From Rhabditoides inermis (lineage: Eukaryota; Nematoda; Chromadorea; Rhabditida; Rhabditidae): a DNA stretch of 64,000 bases. The stretch is taken from positions 1 to 64,000 of the forward strand of contig CAWZYM010000304.1 of assembly GCA_963966185.1 (NCBI GenBank), given 5' to 3'. A program made the position numbers and the translations under genes. Below are positions 1 to 10,919 of the stretch, in pieces (position 1 is the stretch's first letter; each line of letters begins with the position of its first letter). The notes under the pieces were generated by a model. It saw nothing but the letters and a program-made list of their open reading frames with translations, had not been told where the DNA came from and made no database searches.

Positions 1-100
1 ATTTATCAAAATACTGCATATTGTTAATAAGACTTCTTTCGTCGTTTTGTATACACAAAATAGAATGTAATAAATTTATTTTAAAATTGTAACCAATATA

Positions 101-680
101 GGCCGTCCCCCCGGTTTATTGTACGGCAGTCATTTCTCGGAATATTTACCAGACATCATTCGAGGCAACAATGGCCTGCTATCGGCCTGCGCGAGACCAT
201 TCGACCGCGCCATTCGTGCGCTTTGCGGTCTATTTTTAGGGAAATGAGGGTCATTTGCAAGTCAAATGAAGCAAAGATTTCTATCTTCCGGAGTTGATAA
301 CTCTGTTCAGAATGATCGAAAAGTGACGAACTTTCCGGACAGGTAGGTATCCTTCACAGGACCTGTTTCTTCGAATTTTCATTTCCGACTTAGTTTTTTT
401 TCCGAAGTCGGTCTAATTTCGACTTTTTCCGACCATTTTGTAGGTGAAATCTAGAAAACTTAATAACTCTTCTCAAAGTGATCGTACAGCAACCAGTTAG
501 GAGTATACGCCCCAAAGGAGTACAAAGAGGACCTGTTTTTCGAATTTTCGGTTTTTGATCGTTTGTTCACAATTTGAAAAACAAAACAGCTCAAAAGCGG
601 GAGAAATCGCATCAAATAGTCGTCATTTCGCCTCTGTCTGGTTCGCCGGCGATAATGCCGTACGAAAATGGGAGATGGCC
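101..680. mobile_element. Short DNA transposon family A, copy 1
   Basis: Terminal inverted repeat beginning GGCCGTCCCCCCGG and containing GTACGGCAGTCATTTC; the opposite end carries GCCGTACG and GGAGATGGCC. It is flanked by TA on the left; the right junction is blurred by one base. Internal sequence (TTTTTAGGGAAATGAGGGTCA) is shared with copies at 1795 and 63467. There is no coding capacity, so it is a MITE-like element probably moved by a Tc1/mariner-type transposase. Confidence 0.7.
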
Positions 681-924
681 ATAATTGTCATACCTGTGTG
701 ATAGGTGAGAATGAGAGGAGGGCGGCGTGACGACGTCGTCTCATCTGCAGGTTATTTATTTGATGGCAAGTCTGACTATATTATTCTTGCACACCATTGA
801 TTCACTAACCCTAAACCGTGAAACGGAAAGATAAATCAAACGCCTTGCGTTTATCGCGATTTGTTTCATATGCCACTCAAAACATACGGATGTTTGTGTA
901 CTACAATTACATACACATACGAAC

Positions 925-1027
925 TCAACCATCTTTTTTGCGAACCTTGATACACTGCCATCCTCTGTCGCATCCCTCTGTGACATGGACCTGAAAGGAT
1001 GTGGTGAAAAATAGGAAAAGAAGCTGA

Positions 1028-1079
<52 letters not shown>

Positions 1080-1515
1080 TGTCGACCCACCTTTACATAG
1101 TGTACCTGTCCCACGTCCTTCCTACCCACACACACCCTGTGCGAGAGGGTGTGGTGGTGCGAGTGAACGGACCATGTGCCTGGAAGGAGGATCTACCTTA
1201 TTCTGCTGCTTAGAGTTGTCATCTTTTCACGAATTATACATAGATAATCAGGGTTGATAAAGAAAGTCACATGTTGAATGGGAACATGACAGATTGGAAC
1301 ATGAACGTTTGGCATTTTATTTGGACACCTCATTTGATTTGAGAAAAATCGACTTTTCGAAGATGTTCACTGACAAACATTTGACCCACCCTTGTGCACT
1401 CTGTGCCTCGCTCCGTTCCCCACTCCCTCCCATCTGCCCTCCTTCCCCTCCCTATCACGGTGGAGAAAGGAGGGGAAGTCACACGAGGGGTACACCTGTG
1501 AAGGATACAGTGAAG

Positions 1516-1553
<38 letters not shown>

Positions 1554-2658
1554 CGCACCTTGAGGTCCTGTTTGTACTGTAGTGTAGTGGTTGCCGCAGC
1601 CATGTGTGTGAGTTCCTGGCAGCTGGCGTCGGCTGATATGCCCAGTCTGCCATGGGTCGAGGAGGAGGATGACGGGTCCAGGATCTGGAAGAGTCTTTCA
1701 TCTAAATGGCGAACAAGAAAAACACGATCGGAGAGTCGGTTTGGATCAGAGTGTACGTTTCTGTCAAGTTTAAAACGAAATTTCAGTAGCTATAGGGCAT
1801 CCCCCCCGTTCATCGTACGGCAGTCATTTCGCCGAATGTTTACTAGACAGCATTTGAGGCATCAATTGACCGTTATCGGCCCGTGCGAGACCATTCGGCC
1901 GCGCAACTCGCGCGCTTGGCGGTCTCTTTTTAGGGAAATGAGGGTCATTTGCAAGTCTAATAAAGAAGAGTTCTCCATATTCTAAAGTTAATTACTCCTT
2001 TCAGAATTAAGCAATCTTCACAATATTTTCATATGTGATGGGTATCAGTAGTTCTCGACAATCTCTAGTGTTCGATTTTTGATTTTCGCGTCAGTTTTCT
2101 AATTAGAGTCTAAAAACCTTGATTTTGACTCGATTTCCAATGGGAAAGCTCCGAAACTTAATTACTCTCTTCAAACTTATCGCACAGCGCCCAGTTTTCT
2201 GGAGAAGATGCCCAGATAGAATGTTCAGAGATCTCTAGTGCTCGATTTTTCGATTTCCGTCATTTTTACCATGTTTGAGCACAAAAACATACAATCGGGG
2301 CAAATTTGCATAAAATTCTCGTCTGTCTGGCGAGCCAGCGATATTGCCGTACGCTGAAAGGGGGGAATGGCCTATAGTAGTGTGGAGTGAATACGTTTCA
2401 TTCTTTCATTCGCAAAATATTTATACACACCATTGGTTTCTTTAACTTCATCTGTTTTCTACGATGAAGTTAAACACACCAAATATGTACTCACATAGCA
2501 TCTATGGGTGACCCTGTCTCCCTTGTCTCCTCTGTACAAACGGGCTGCGAAGAAGCGACCAGAAGGAGAGTCCCACTGGCCTATACACTCCAGTTCATCG
2601 TCTGAAAACAGGGATAGAGAGGGAGCGAGGGAGAGAGAGAGGGAAAGAGAGGGAGGGA

Positions 2659-2712
<54 letters not shown>

Positions 2713-3891
2713 TCACTCTTTGCTTCTGTCTTGGGTATCTCTGGGCATGACTGGAACTGTATGCGCAGTCGGTGCTTCTCGGAGCAGCTCTGAAATGATT
2801 TGGAGTTTCATGGTCCTAAAAGTATAGGAGCATTTTTGTCAAAGACTAAGAGAACATGGATATTTTATCTATCATCCACGAATACAACTTTCTTGCATTC
2901 ATGTTCAATTTCTCTCAAAAATCACTGCATTCTAGCAGTTGTACGTTATACGTATAACAAATGACAATGTACCCTGATCCCTGAAGTGTGTTCATATGAA
3001 CTCACATGTATGGTGGACACTCTGCTGGAGCATGTTCCGGAGGAGGTGAGGTATGTGAAGTTGAGGGGAACATCCAGGGGACAGGCTGTGGAGACACCGT
3101 GCTCTGCAACAGGGTGTTGTGATCATGCTTTTGAAGTGTGATCTACGATACGCTTCAGATGCGCATTAAATAAATTGCGTTCAGGACTTTTGTAATGTTC
3201 AGTTGTTCACCTCTACTTTTTTATGAGAAAGTTAGTACTAAAACCTAACACAGTTTTTATGAGAAACAACCCCTCATTCACATAGGGTCCGTAGGTCTGT
3301 CTCTATATACACTCTCCCGCACCCTCAACTCCTACTGATCCCTAGGGACCATACACAACCTCCCTTCCCCTCTCTCTCTCTCCCCTCTCTACTCGTCCCT
3401 CCCTCCCATTTCGCTCGCATTTCATCGCGCCCTCCCGGTTGGGAATGCAAATGGAGTTGCACTTGGAATGTGACATGTATGGATGATTGCAATGCAGGTC
3501 TTATAGCTCTCGAAAAGGGAAGCACTCACTTCTGAAGAGTGTCTTGATGGTGGCATCTCCTGTGAAGTAGTCCCGACACTGTCGCACACTCTCCAGACGG
3601 TCGAAGATACAGCCAGCTGGAAAATACATTGTATGTATTTGTAATATATAATCGATACACAAAACCCATGTACTCTTCTCTTTTCCATGTACCCATGTAC
3701 TCTTTTTTGCCGCCTCAAAAAAAACTTTTCTCTCCCTCTCCGACCACTAATGAACCCGCACAGTCAATATTCTCGTCAACTTTTTATGAGCTTCGGAGGC
3801 CCTGAGGACATTCCGAGGCGGCCCAAAAACATAGAGGGCGAACGATGACACTCGGTAATCGCATTTCTGCAGTAGGATGAGGAAGGATTGA

Positions 3892-3978
<87 letters not shown>

Positions 3979-5296
3979 TCGGAAGAGTCGATTTCACGGG
4001 CAAACGCCTCGGACATCCCCCGCTATCTCGCCGCAATCTGCCAAAACAGAGGAGAGTATACGAATGTCAGACACAACCGGAATGATTCTTCTTTCATATC
4101 TCGACACTCTTTCACCCTTCTCACTCTACTTGACACTTGATTGTCATATGATCGTAAAGTGATCACGATGGAACTTGTCATGAAAAGTGGCAAAATAAAC
4201 CGTGACTTACTGGTTTTATACTGCAGTACATTTGTGTGTACGGGAAAAGCGATGAGGCAGCGATGGCACTCTCCGCGAGACCTTAAATGGGAACGACTTC
4301 ATTAGCATATCCAAATTATAGGGTACCGGCTATCCTAATTCGCAGTCATCTCACGGCTCGGATGCGTACTAATTGTCTAATGACAGGGTGTGCGAGGGAC
4401 TTGAGGTGTGCAATGGATATTTCGATACTAATAAGAGTAAAAATGCGAGGCAATTCATCTACTCTTTTTCTGGATACCTAATCCCCATCAAAAGACAACC
4501 CTGGCAGACAGAGATAACATCTACTGGGTGAAATAGGAAATAGCTAATGCTAATCGAACAAAGTGAATCCAAGACAAGCACTCACGTATTCTGGACGAAA
4601 AGAAACTCGTCGCCTCTAGCTTTCTTGCATGTTCCAATTCCCTCGATTGTCTTCTCTCCGATTAACTGAAATACCATGTGTGCATTATGCAAATTTGATT
4701 TGTCTCACCTGGTCCCTATCGTTCAATAGCCACTCTCCAGCAAACGGCAGATGACATGCTGTAATGAGAACACCTCTGATCGGTCAGTCCAGTTTCCTGA
4801 TAAGCCTCATGTATCAATAGAAAACAATTTCATATGGCCGGATGCGGGTGTCATTACTAGCGCTTCGTTCCATTATTCACAATTGTGAGAATTCGTTGGG
4901 GAGGGGGGCTGAGAGCATTCTCTCTCTCTCTCTTTCTTTCTCTCTCTCTCTCTCTCTCTCTTCAGATGAGAGAGCGGCGCTCTTGTCTGGTAATGGTAAT
5001 GCAGCGATTGACAAATCGTTCAAGGCTATGCTCTTCGTAGAATCGCGCGTGGTTCAAAGGCAATTGATTGTGCGCGTAAACAGGCGCGCAATTATGATTT
5101 ATGAGTATACAATACCGCCACGCGGCGTAATTGCTACCCCCGTAACCAGTACTAATTGGGTGTGGCTAGATCTCATATTATAAGTCACGTTACATGGGTC
5201 ATGTGTAAAACTGAAACTAGCAAATGAGAAAAGAGTCTGACCTGTAACACTCCGCAGTAGACAGAGTACGAAAACGGCAGTGTGAAGGTGAGACAT
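925..5296 (-). CDS. Secreted Cys-rich protein resembling the DUF7042-7045 family, 12 exons
   Basis: Exons (high to low): 5296-5242, 4758-4709, 4665-4586, 4281-4211, 3616-3530, 3103-3006, 2789-2717, 2601-2495, 1684-1559, 1495-1386, 1136-1091, 990-925. They join in frame to 322 aa. Residues 1-19 form a signal peptide. A Cys-Leu-Pro...Trp segment follows, then a Cys-x2-Cys pair before HTNVLQYK (about 77-84). Later come a CPL...FTY...C segment, a second EC-x2-QW block and a Cys-containing tail ending in KKDG. This order resembles, from memory, a conserved animal family of secreted or membrane proteins of unknown function, annotated as DUF7042-7045; the molecular role is unknown. The start is the only Met before the signal peptide. 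The donor of exon 10 is weak (GTCAAA), chosen because it restores frame; a GTGGGT four bases downstream does not. GA/CT arrays lie in several introns and a TA-flanked element in intron 8. Confidence 0.78.
1795..2372. mobile_element. Short DNA transposon family A, copy 2
   Basis: A 578-base element with both ends visible: GGGCATCCCCCCCG on the left and GGGGGGAATGGCC on the right, each followed inward by a GTACGGCA/TGCCGTAC block, and TA on both sides (1793-1794 and 2373-2374). It lies in intron 8 of the secreted-protein gene. It has no transposase frame. Confidence 0.8.
3898..3976. repeat. (GA)n microsatellite
   Basis: About 78 bases of GA with two AAAG interruptions, in an intron of the first secreted-protein gene. 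Confidence 0.95.
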
Positions 5297-5458
5297 TGTT
5301 GTCAGCCGGACATTCCGGGGCCACTGATTGTCGACACAACTTATCAATTAATCAGAATCAGCTGATACGGAGAGTCTGCGGAGAAAGTGCGGGGCGCGCG
5401 ATAGAGAAAGAGAGAAATTGGCTATGACACCATGTAGGGCGGTCCCAGAGCGAGAGCG

Positions 5459-5503
<45 letters not shown>

Positions 5504-6125
5504 GGGTGCCCCCGAATAGGACAAATTGCGGGAGACGGGTAGCCTGCGACACCCCGACACTCTAATTTATGGATATATCACATTGTTTCAGTGTCGTGGA
5601 CGCAAGTTTGCGAGAGAAGAAGGGAGAGCAAAGAACGAGGAATAACCAGATTGTCAGGGTTCGAATGTCGTTTGTATCTGTGCCTGAGCAACTCACATTC
5701 GGTCGAGATCCAGCAACCCACAGCTTCTCACTTTTTCGCCGCGGTTTCAAAAATGAAATGAGAGGAGACGGTAGATCCATCTCTATTAGCCGTTCCTGAC
5801 GGATTTATGTGGCTCCGCGCAGTCGCCTCCGCATCTTCCGAATCTTTTTTTTTTCGAGCTGTCATGCATTTTTGATTCGCCTCCTCCATAATGACACCAG
5901 CTGCAAAGCATCGGCTCAGCACGAATAATTTATCGGCGCAAAGTATGTGTGAAATTCGAAATAATACAGAGAAACAGTCAGGTGAATCAGTTATCCCTAA
6001 GGCTCGCGGGCGCCTATAGTCTCACAGTTGAATGTCGCCTACACACAGAAGAGTGGGAGTGGTTTGGGGGAGATCTGAGCAGGGTAGTGGGTGGGTGGTT
6101 GCGGGTCGGGGAGAGACGAGGGAGT

Positions 6126-9100
6126 CTAGTTCTCGCACGTGTACCGCACTCTTCCCCCATAGGTGATCCTCCGCGGCGGACGCTCGCACACGTCGAACGT
6201 CAGCTTCAGACACGACATCTCGTTCTCGTACAGCAGCCACGGAAGGTAGTCGTCTCTGCGAAAAAGCATTGATGCTTGTTATTGCCAATTACTATATTAT
6301 GTTTATAATTTGAATATAATGTGATGAAACATATCAAGAACCTATCAAGAACAAAGTGACTGTTTTACGCCGCGTTTGATCAAAAGCAGTGGGAGAAACG
6401 TAACCAGGAAGTACATAGAACACCACATTCGAACCCTTCTCTTTTCCAGACTCACTTGTGCCACAGGTTCTTCCTGTACTCGATGTACCACTGGCTGAAC
6501 TTGTCGAACTGCCCGTTGTTCACGTCCCACGTACGACGACGCTCCTGCACAAACAGGAAGTATTCTCTCTCACGCTCAGTCTTATTTTTCTACCAATTTC
6601 CCGCGTTTCTGATTATACTAATTAACATTGATTAAAGGTAGTGTACCCTCTGAATCTGAGTGTATGCGTAGATATAACATGTCATTGTTTACGATTCAAT
6701 GAGTATATTATGATAATGCAAATATACATTCTGAAAACAAATTAGTTTTAAAAAATCATTTGAAAATTAGAGTGAGAAATCGTAGAATCCAATAACTTTT
6801 AATCAGCTCGGGGGTGTGTGCACAACTTGCACGAAGTTACACAATTTGACCACACTATCGGCTGTTTCTCTCATTTCTCTGCCAGCGCGCGGTCGCGTGC
6901 TTTCTCCTGTTATTCCCCCGACCCCTGAACAATGCTGTGCGGCGGAGGACACTAACCGGACTGGTATTCGATTTTGCTACTCTCTACATCTACGGCATTG
7001 AGACAGGAGAGGAATCCTCGAAGACGATGACACTCTCGGAGACGTCTCTTCGCGATCGATCGTTGAAGCCCGGATCTCCCGCCGCCGAGATCGAAACTTT
7101 CCCAGAAGCCGCAAGCAGGGGATGACAAGCATCACCAAGAACGCGTACGCATCCACGGGACCACCGAAACCCGTGTTGTTGGAACTCGCAGTAGGCATTG
7201 TATTACTGTATTTTACCGAATCCCACCGTAATTTACGTAATCGATAATATGTGCTACTTGATTTGAGATAAATATTCTGATCGGCTGTTTCATTAAAGGT
7301 ACAGTGGCGCATTATTTGACCCCCAGTACTATTCTGGACCCATGGAAATGCAAGACTAACAAAAAAAGAACGATACAAGCGTGTTACCGCGTTACCAAGG
7401 CCATTACCAAAGCATGTTTGGTAACGGAAATTTCAAATTCGTTCCATTTAGCACTGGAGCGCACTCTTGTTAAAAGCTGTTAGGTGGGGCGCGGTCGTAT
7501 CAAAAGTGGCGCGAAAACAGCGGCATGTGACTGTGTGCCTTATTCGAAATCAGCTGTTTTCTTTTATTGTGTTTACCATTTCGTTGTTTTTATATTATGA
7601 TTACGTTCGTGAACACTTCATTATTACTTGTATGTAGTATGAGTACTGGCTAGCTAGTATTCGCTGTAAGATTGTCTTTGACTGTGTCTGTCTGTTTCGA
7701 AACATCAACATCTTCATTATTACTCCGAAATCATTCATGTATGTGTTTTTGTATTCAAAGATTTCGCTTATTCATGCATGTTTGACGTCTGATAGCTTTT
7801 TGATAGCTTTTTAACTTGAGGTAGTCACCGTCTATGGCGTTCTCCGCCGTTCCCCGCCGGCGGGCGATGGCCGCCCGCGTCGAGCTCTCCCTCGTCTCCA
7901 TCCACCTCAGCAATACGGTAAGTTTTTTTCAATAGTATTGTTTTAAAATATTGTAAATGAAGATGCGCTATATAGTGTGAACTTTTTCAGGTCTTCGCGG
8001 GTGCGTACCGTTGTTGAAGGGGCCGCCGTCTTCGACTGTCTTGACTTCAAGTCAAGTGAGTATTTTGATTTGTATATTGTGTATTAACATCAATAACGAA
8101 AACAAATTATAACGGTTCCCATTTTCACAGTTTTCATTGTTTTGTTCAGACATCAACGAACGAGGAGGTCGTCGCCGCCCCACTGCCCGCCGTATCGGAA
8201 TGGAGACGAAGGAGAAGGAGGAACAGAAGTAGTGGAAGATGTTTTTGTTTTGTTAATTCAGTTGTTCATATTATATGTGTTGTAGATATGTTTGTTATTG
8301 TTTACATGTATTTTGTCATGCCATAAAGGTGCTTTCAGGCCCATACTGTGGTATTATTTGTGAAACATACCACAATGTGGAACACAACTTGATTAGAAAG
8401 AGTATTTGGGAGTGTTCGGGTTTTTTTTTGCAAATTGCGTGATGAAGCATACAATTACTTGTTGTCTGCATTGTGATAGATTTCTGCCGGTGTTATCATC
8501 GCTCTCTCTATCTCTAGGCTCGACTGCCAGCATGGCGCAGTTGGTTAGCGCGCCGTCTAGTAATCTCGAGGTCGCGGGTTCGAATCTGCCATGTCTGCCC
8601 ATGTTCATTTTGCGAGTAAAACGACCCTTCTCTGTCGCGGTAACACGCGCGAAATTTGAAAATTTCATTACCAAACGGTTTTTCTAAACGCCTCTGTTCC
8701 TTTAACGACAATTTATTTCCATGTGTTTATATTGTTTCTTATGTCATTCTTATTTTAGATAACATTTTTAATATGTGTTTCTTTTCGAATTTGGCGGGAA
8801 CAGCTGATAGAAAAATGATCTGCTAAACGCAGTAAGTTTTGTAAAAATCATAACTCATATCGTTGCGTAAATATGCGTATCATGGTGAATTTAAAAGAAT
8901 TTTTGATAAATTTTAATTTCATTATTTATCCTCACAAACAACCACAAACGGCATGAAAATATTTCCAAAGGGCATTGATAATACATTCGTGATAGTTTTT
9001 GTTATGGGATTCAGAGGGTACACTACCTTTAAATACGTTTCACTATCACATTTTTACAACTAAATGGGGGCCGGGTTGGCCAAGTGGATAGCGTCGCAGC

Positions 9101-9673
9101 TTGCTAAGCGTACGGTCGCTGGTTCGATTCCCCTCGCGGGCAATTGTTCTGCCGAATTCCACTACCTCCCGGTAGGGCGCGTGAACCCACTCTCACCCTC
9201 TGAGAGCCCTACCATCGGCGGCGGCAGTCTTTCAAGATCTTCTACCACGCCTCGCATCCGGAACTGGTCACTTCGCGATGTTCACGCCCATTTACCATGA
9301 ACAGTCAGGACTCGCGCCGCACTGTTCCAGTCAAGGAGCCCCAATACACCATTGTAGGATTGTGTGAGCTTCCAGATAACTCATCATGCTATCATTGTAT
9401 GTACATGTCGGAATCGGGCTGATAAACAAACAACAACCAAATGGATCAATCATTAATCCGTATCTCGTTTCCGTTCTTTTTTCGGAGTATATCAATACAT
9501 ATTATCTTTTAAAAGGACTTCCGTAAGAGAAGAGTTTGTGTTACTCAACGTAATGCAACAAAAGCTCATGCATTTTATCAATCGAAATAGTAAACAAACC
9601 TGCTCTTTCTGCAATAAAAACTAATGCGAGCAAATGTTGTACGTCGGCAAATTGATTTCGGTATCTGATCGAT

Positions 9674-9748
<75 letters not shown>

Positions 9749-10815
9749 TGTTGAACTATTGGAGCAGGTTTGTGTACTATTTCGATTGATAAAATGCATG
9801 AGCTTTTGTTGCATTACGTTGAGTAACACAAACTCTTCTCTTACGGAAGTCCTTTTAAAAGATAATGAATGTACTTTTATTGGATTTCATATAAATCTAT
9901 CTACATTAACATGAACCACAAAACATTTTTTTAAAGAAATCCAACAGTTCACCCATCTTGTTGAGTCCAAAATTGTATAAATTTTGAAGAGTTTAGGTAA
10001 TGCTGATGGGAAAATTTACAATTCCAATGTCATTTCTATGTAAAATCATATATTACAAAAGGTTTGCCACCAGCCGGAACCGAACTCGAGCCATGTGTAT
10101 CAACGGGCGCAATCGCTAACCACAACACTACTGTGCGCACGGCAGTGTACGCGATCTGAATGATATCAGTGCAATCCACAGGCAGTGCGGAATGTGCACC
10201 TCCTGTCTGCTGGGGGCAGCCGGTGCGCGCCACCCCCCCCCCCCCCCTAGAAAACGTTCCGTACACGGGGGATTGCCTGCCCCTCAGGGGGCGCGCGCGC
10301 GTATCTCGCTTTCTACAACAGCTAGCGTTACCAAAATCGAAACTTAACCATTTTCTAACATCCTGATAACATCTATCAGCATCACATTGTTCTCGCAAAG
10401 ATTCTAAGGGACCTTTCGTTCAGTCGCCTTTTTCCGATTCTAGCGCGCGACTAGGGTTAACACAAACCAACCAGCGCCTCCGCGCTGCTTGTAATGTAAA
10501 ATGAATCACCTCCAGTTCTCTAGCGACAGCCTCCTCGATCTGGGCTTCCTGCAAAATGAAAAATAAAGAAATAGGTTTCACGACAACTATTTACTTTGAA
10601 GAAGTGAAACATGATCAATACTGTGTGTTTTTGTGACCTGCGTGAAACCATTGAACATAATATGAAAGATTAAATATCAATCAGTGTTGTCGAACTATCC
10701 CTACCTTGATCGCCCTCTTCCTTGCTACTACACCAGTGGCGTTGAAGGCGAGACGGATCTTCGCGATCACAGAACCCTGCAACAGACTCTCTCTCCCCTC
10801 CCTTTCCCGCTCTCT

Positions 10816-10850
<35 letters not shown>

Positions 10851-10868
10851 CTCCCTTTCCCGCTCTCT

Positions 10869-10919
<51 letters not shown>

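Larger units (their letters stand above)
7297..8701. mobile_element. TTAA-flanked DNA element, inner (1.4 kb), nested in the 6636-9028 element
   Basis: Left end AGGTACAGTGGCGC and right end, in reverse, AGGAACAGAGGCG, with TTAA on both sides (7293-7296 and 8702-8705). The first bases (AGG) and the TTAA target resemble the outer element, so the two may be mobilised by one transposase. It contains a GC-rich segment with two introns and a tRNA-like remnant. Confidence 0.65.
6636..9028. mobile_element. TTAA-flanked DNA element, outer (2.4 kb)
   Basis: Starts AGGTAGTGTACCCTCTGAAT and ends with the reverse complement of the same string, with TTAA on each side (6632-6635 and 9029-9032). TTAA targets are typical of piggyBac-type elements, but the terminal bases are not the usual CCC, so the superfamily is uncertain. 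It lies in intron 9 of the secreted-protein gene and carries a second element inside. Confidence 0.75.

Noticed and set aside
8530..9140. Two candidate functional tRNA genes
   Set aside because: A and B boxes are good, but anticodon, T or acceptor stems do not pair; these are SINE or tRNA-like remnants.
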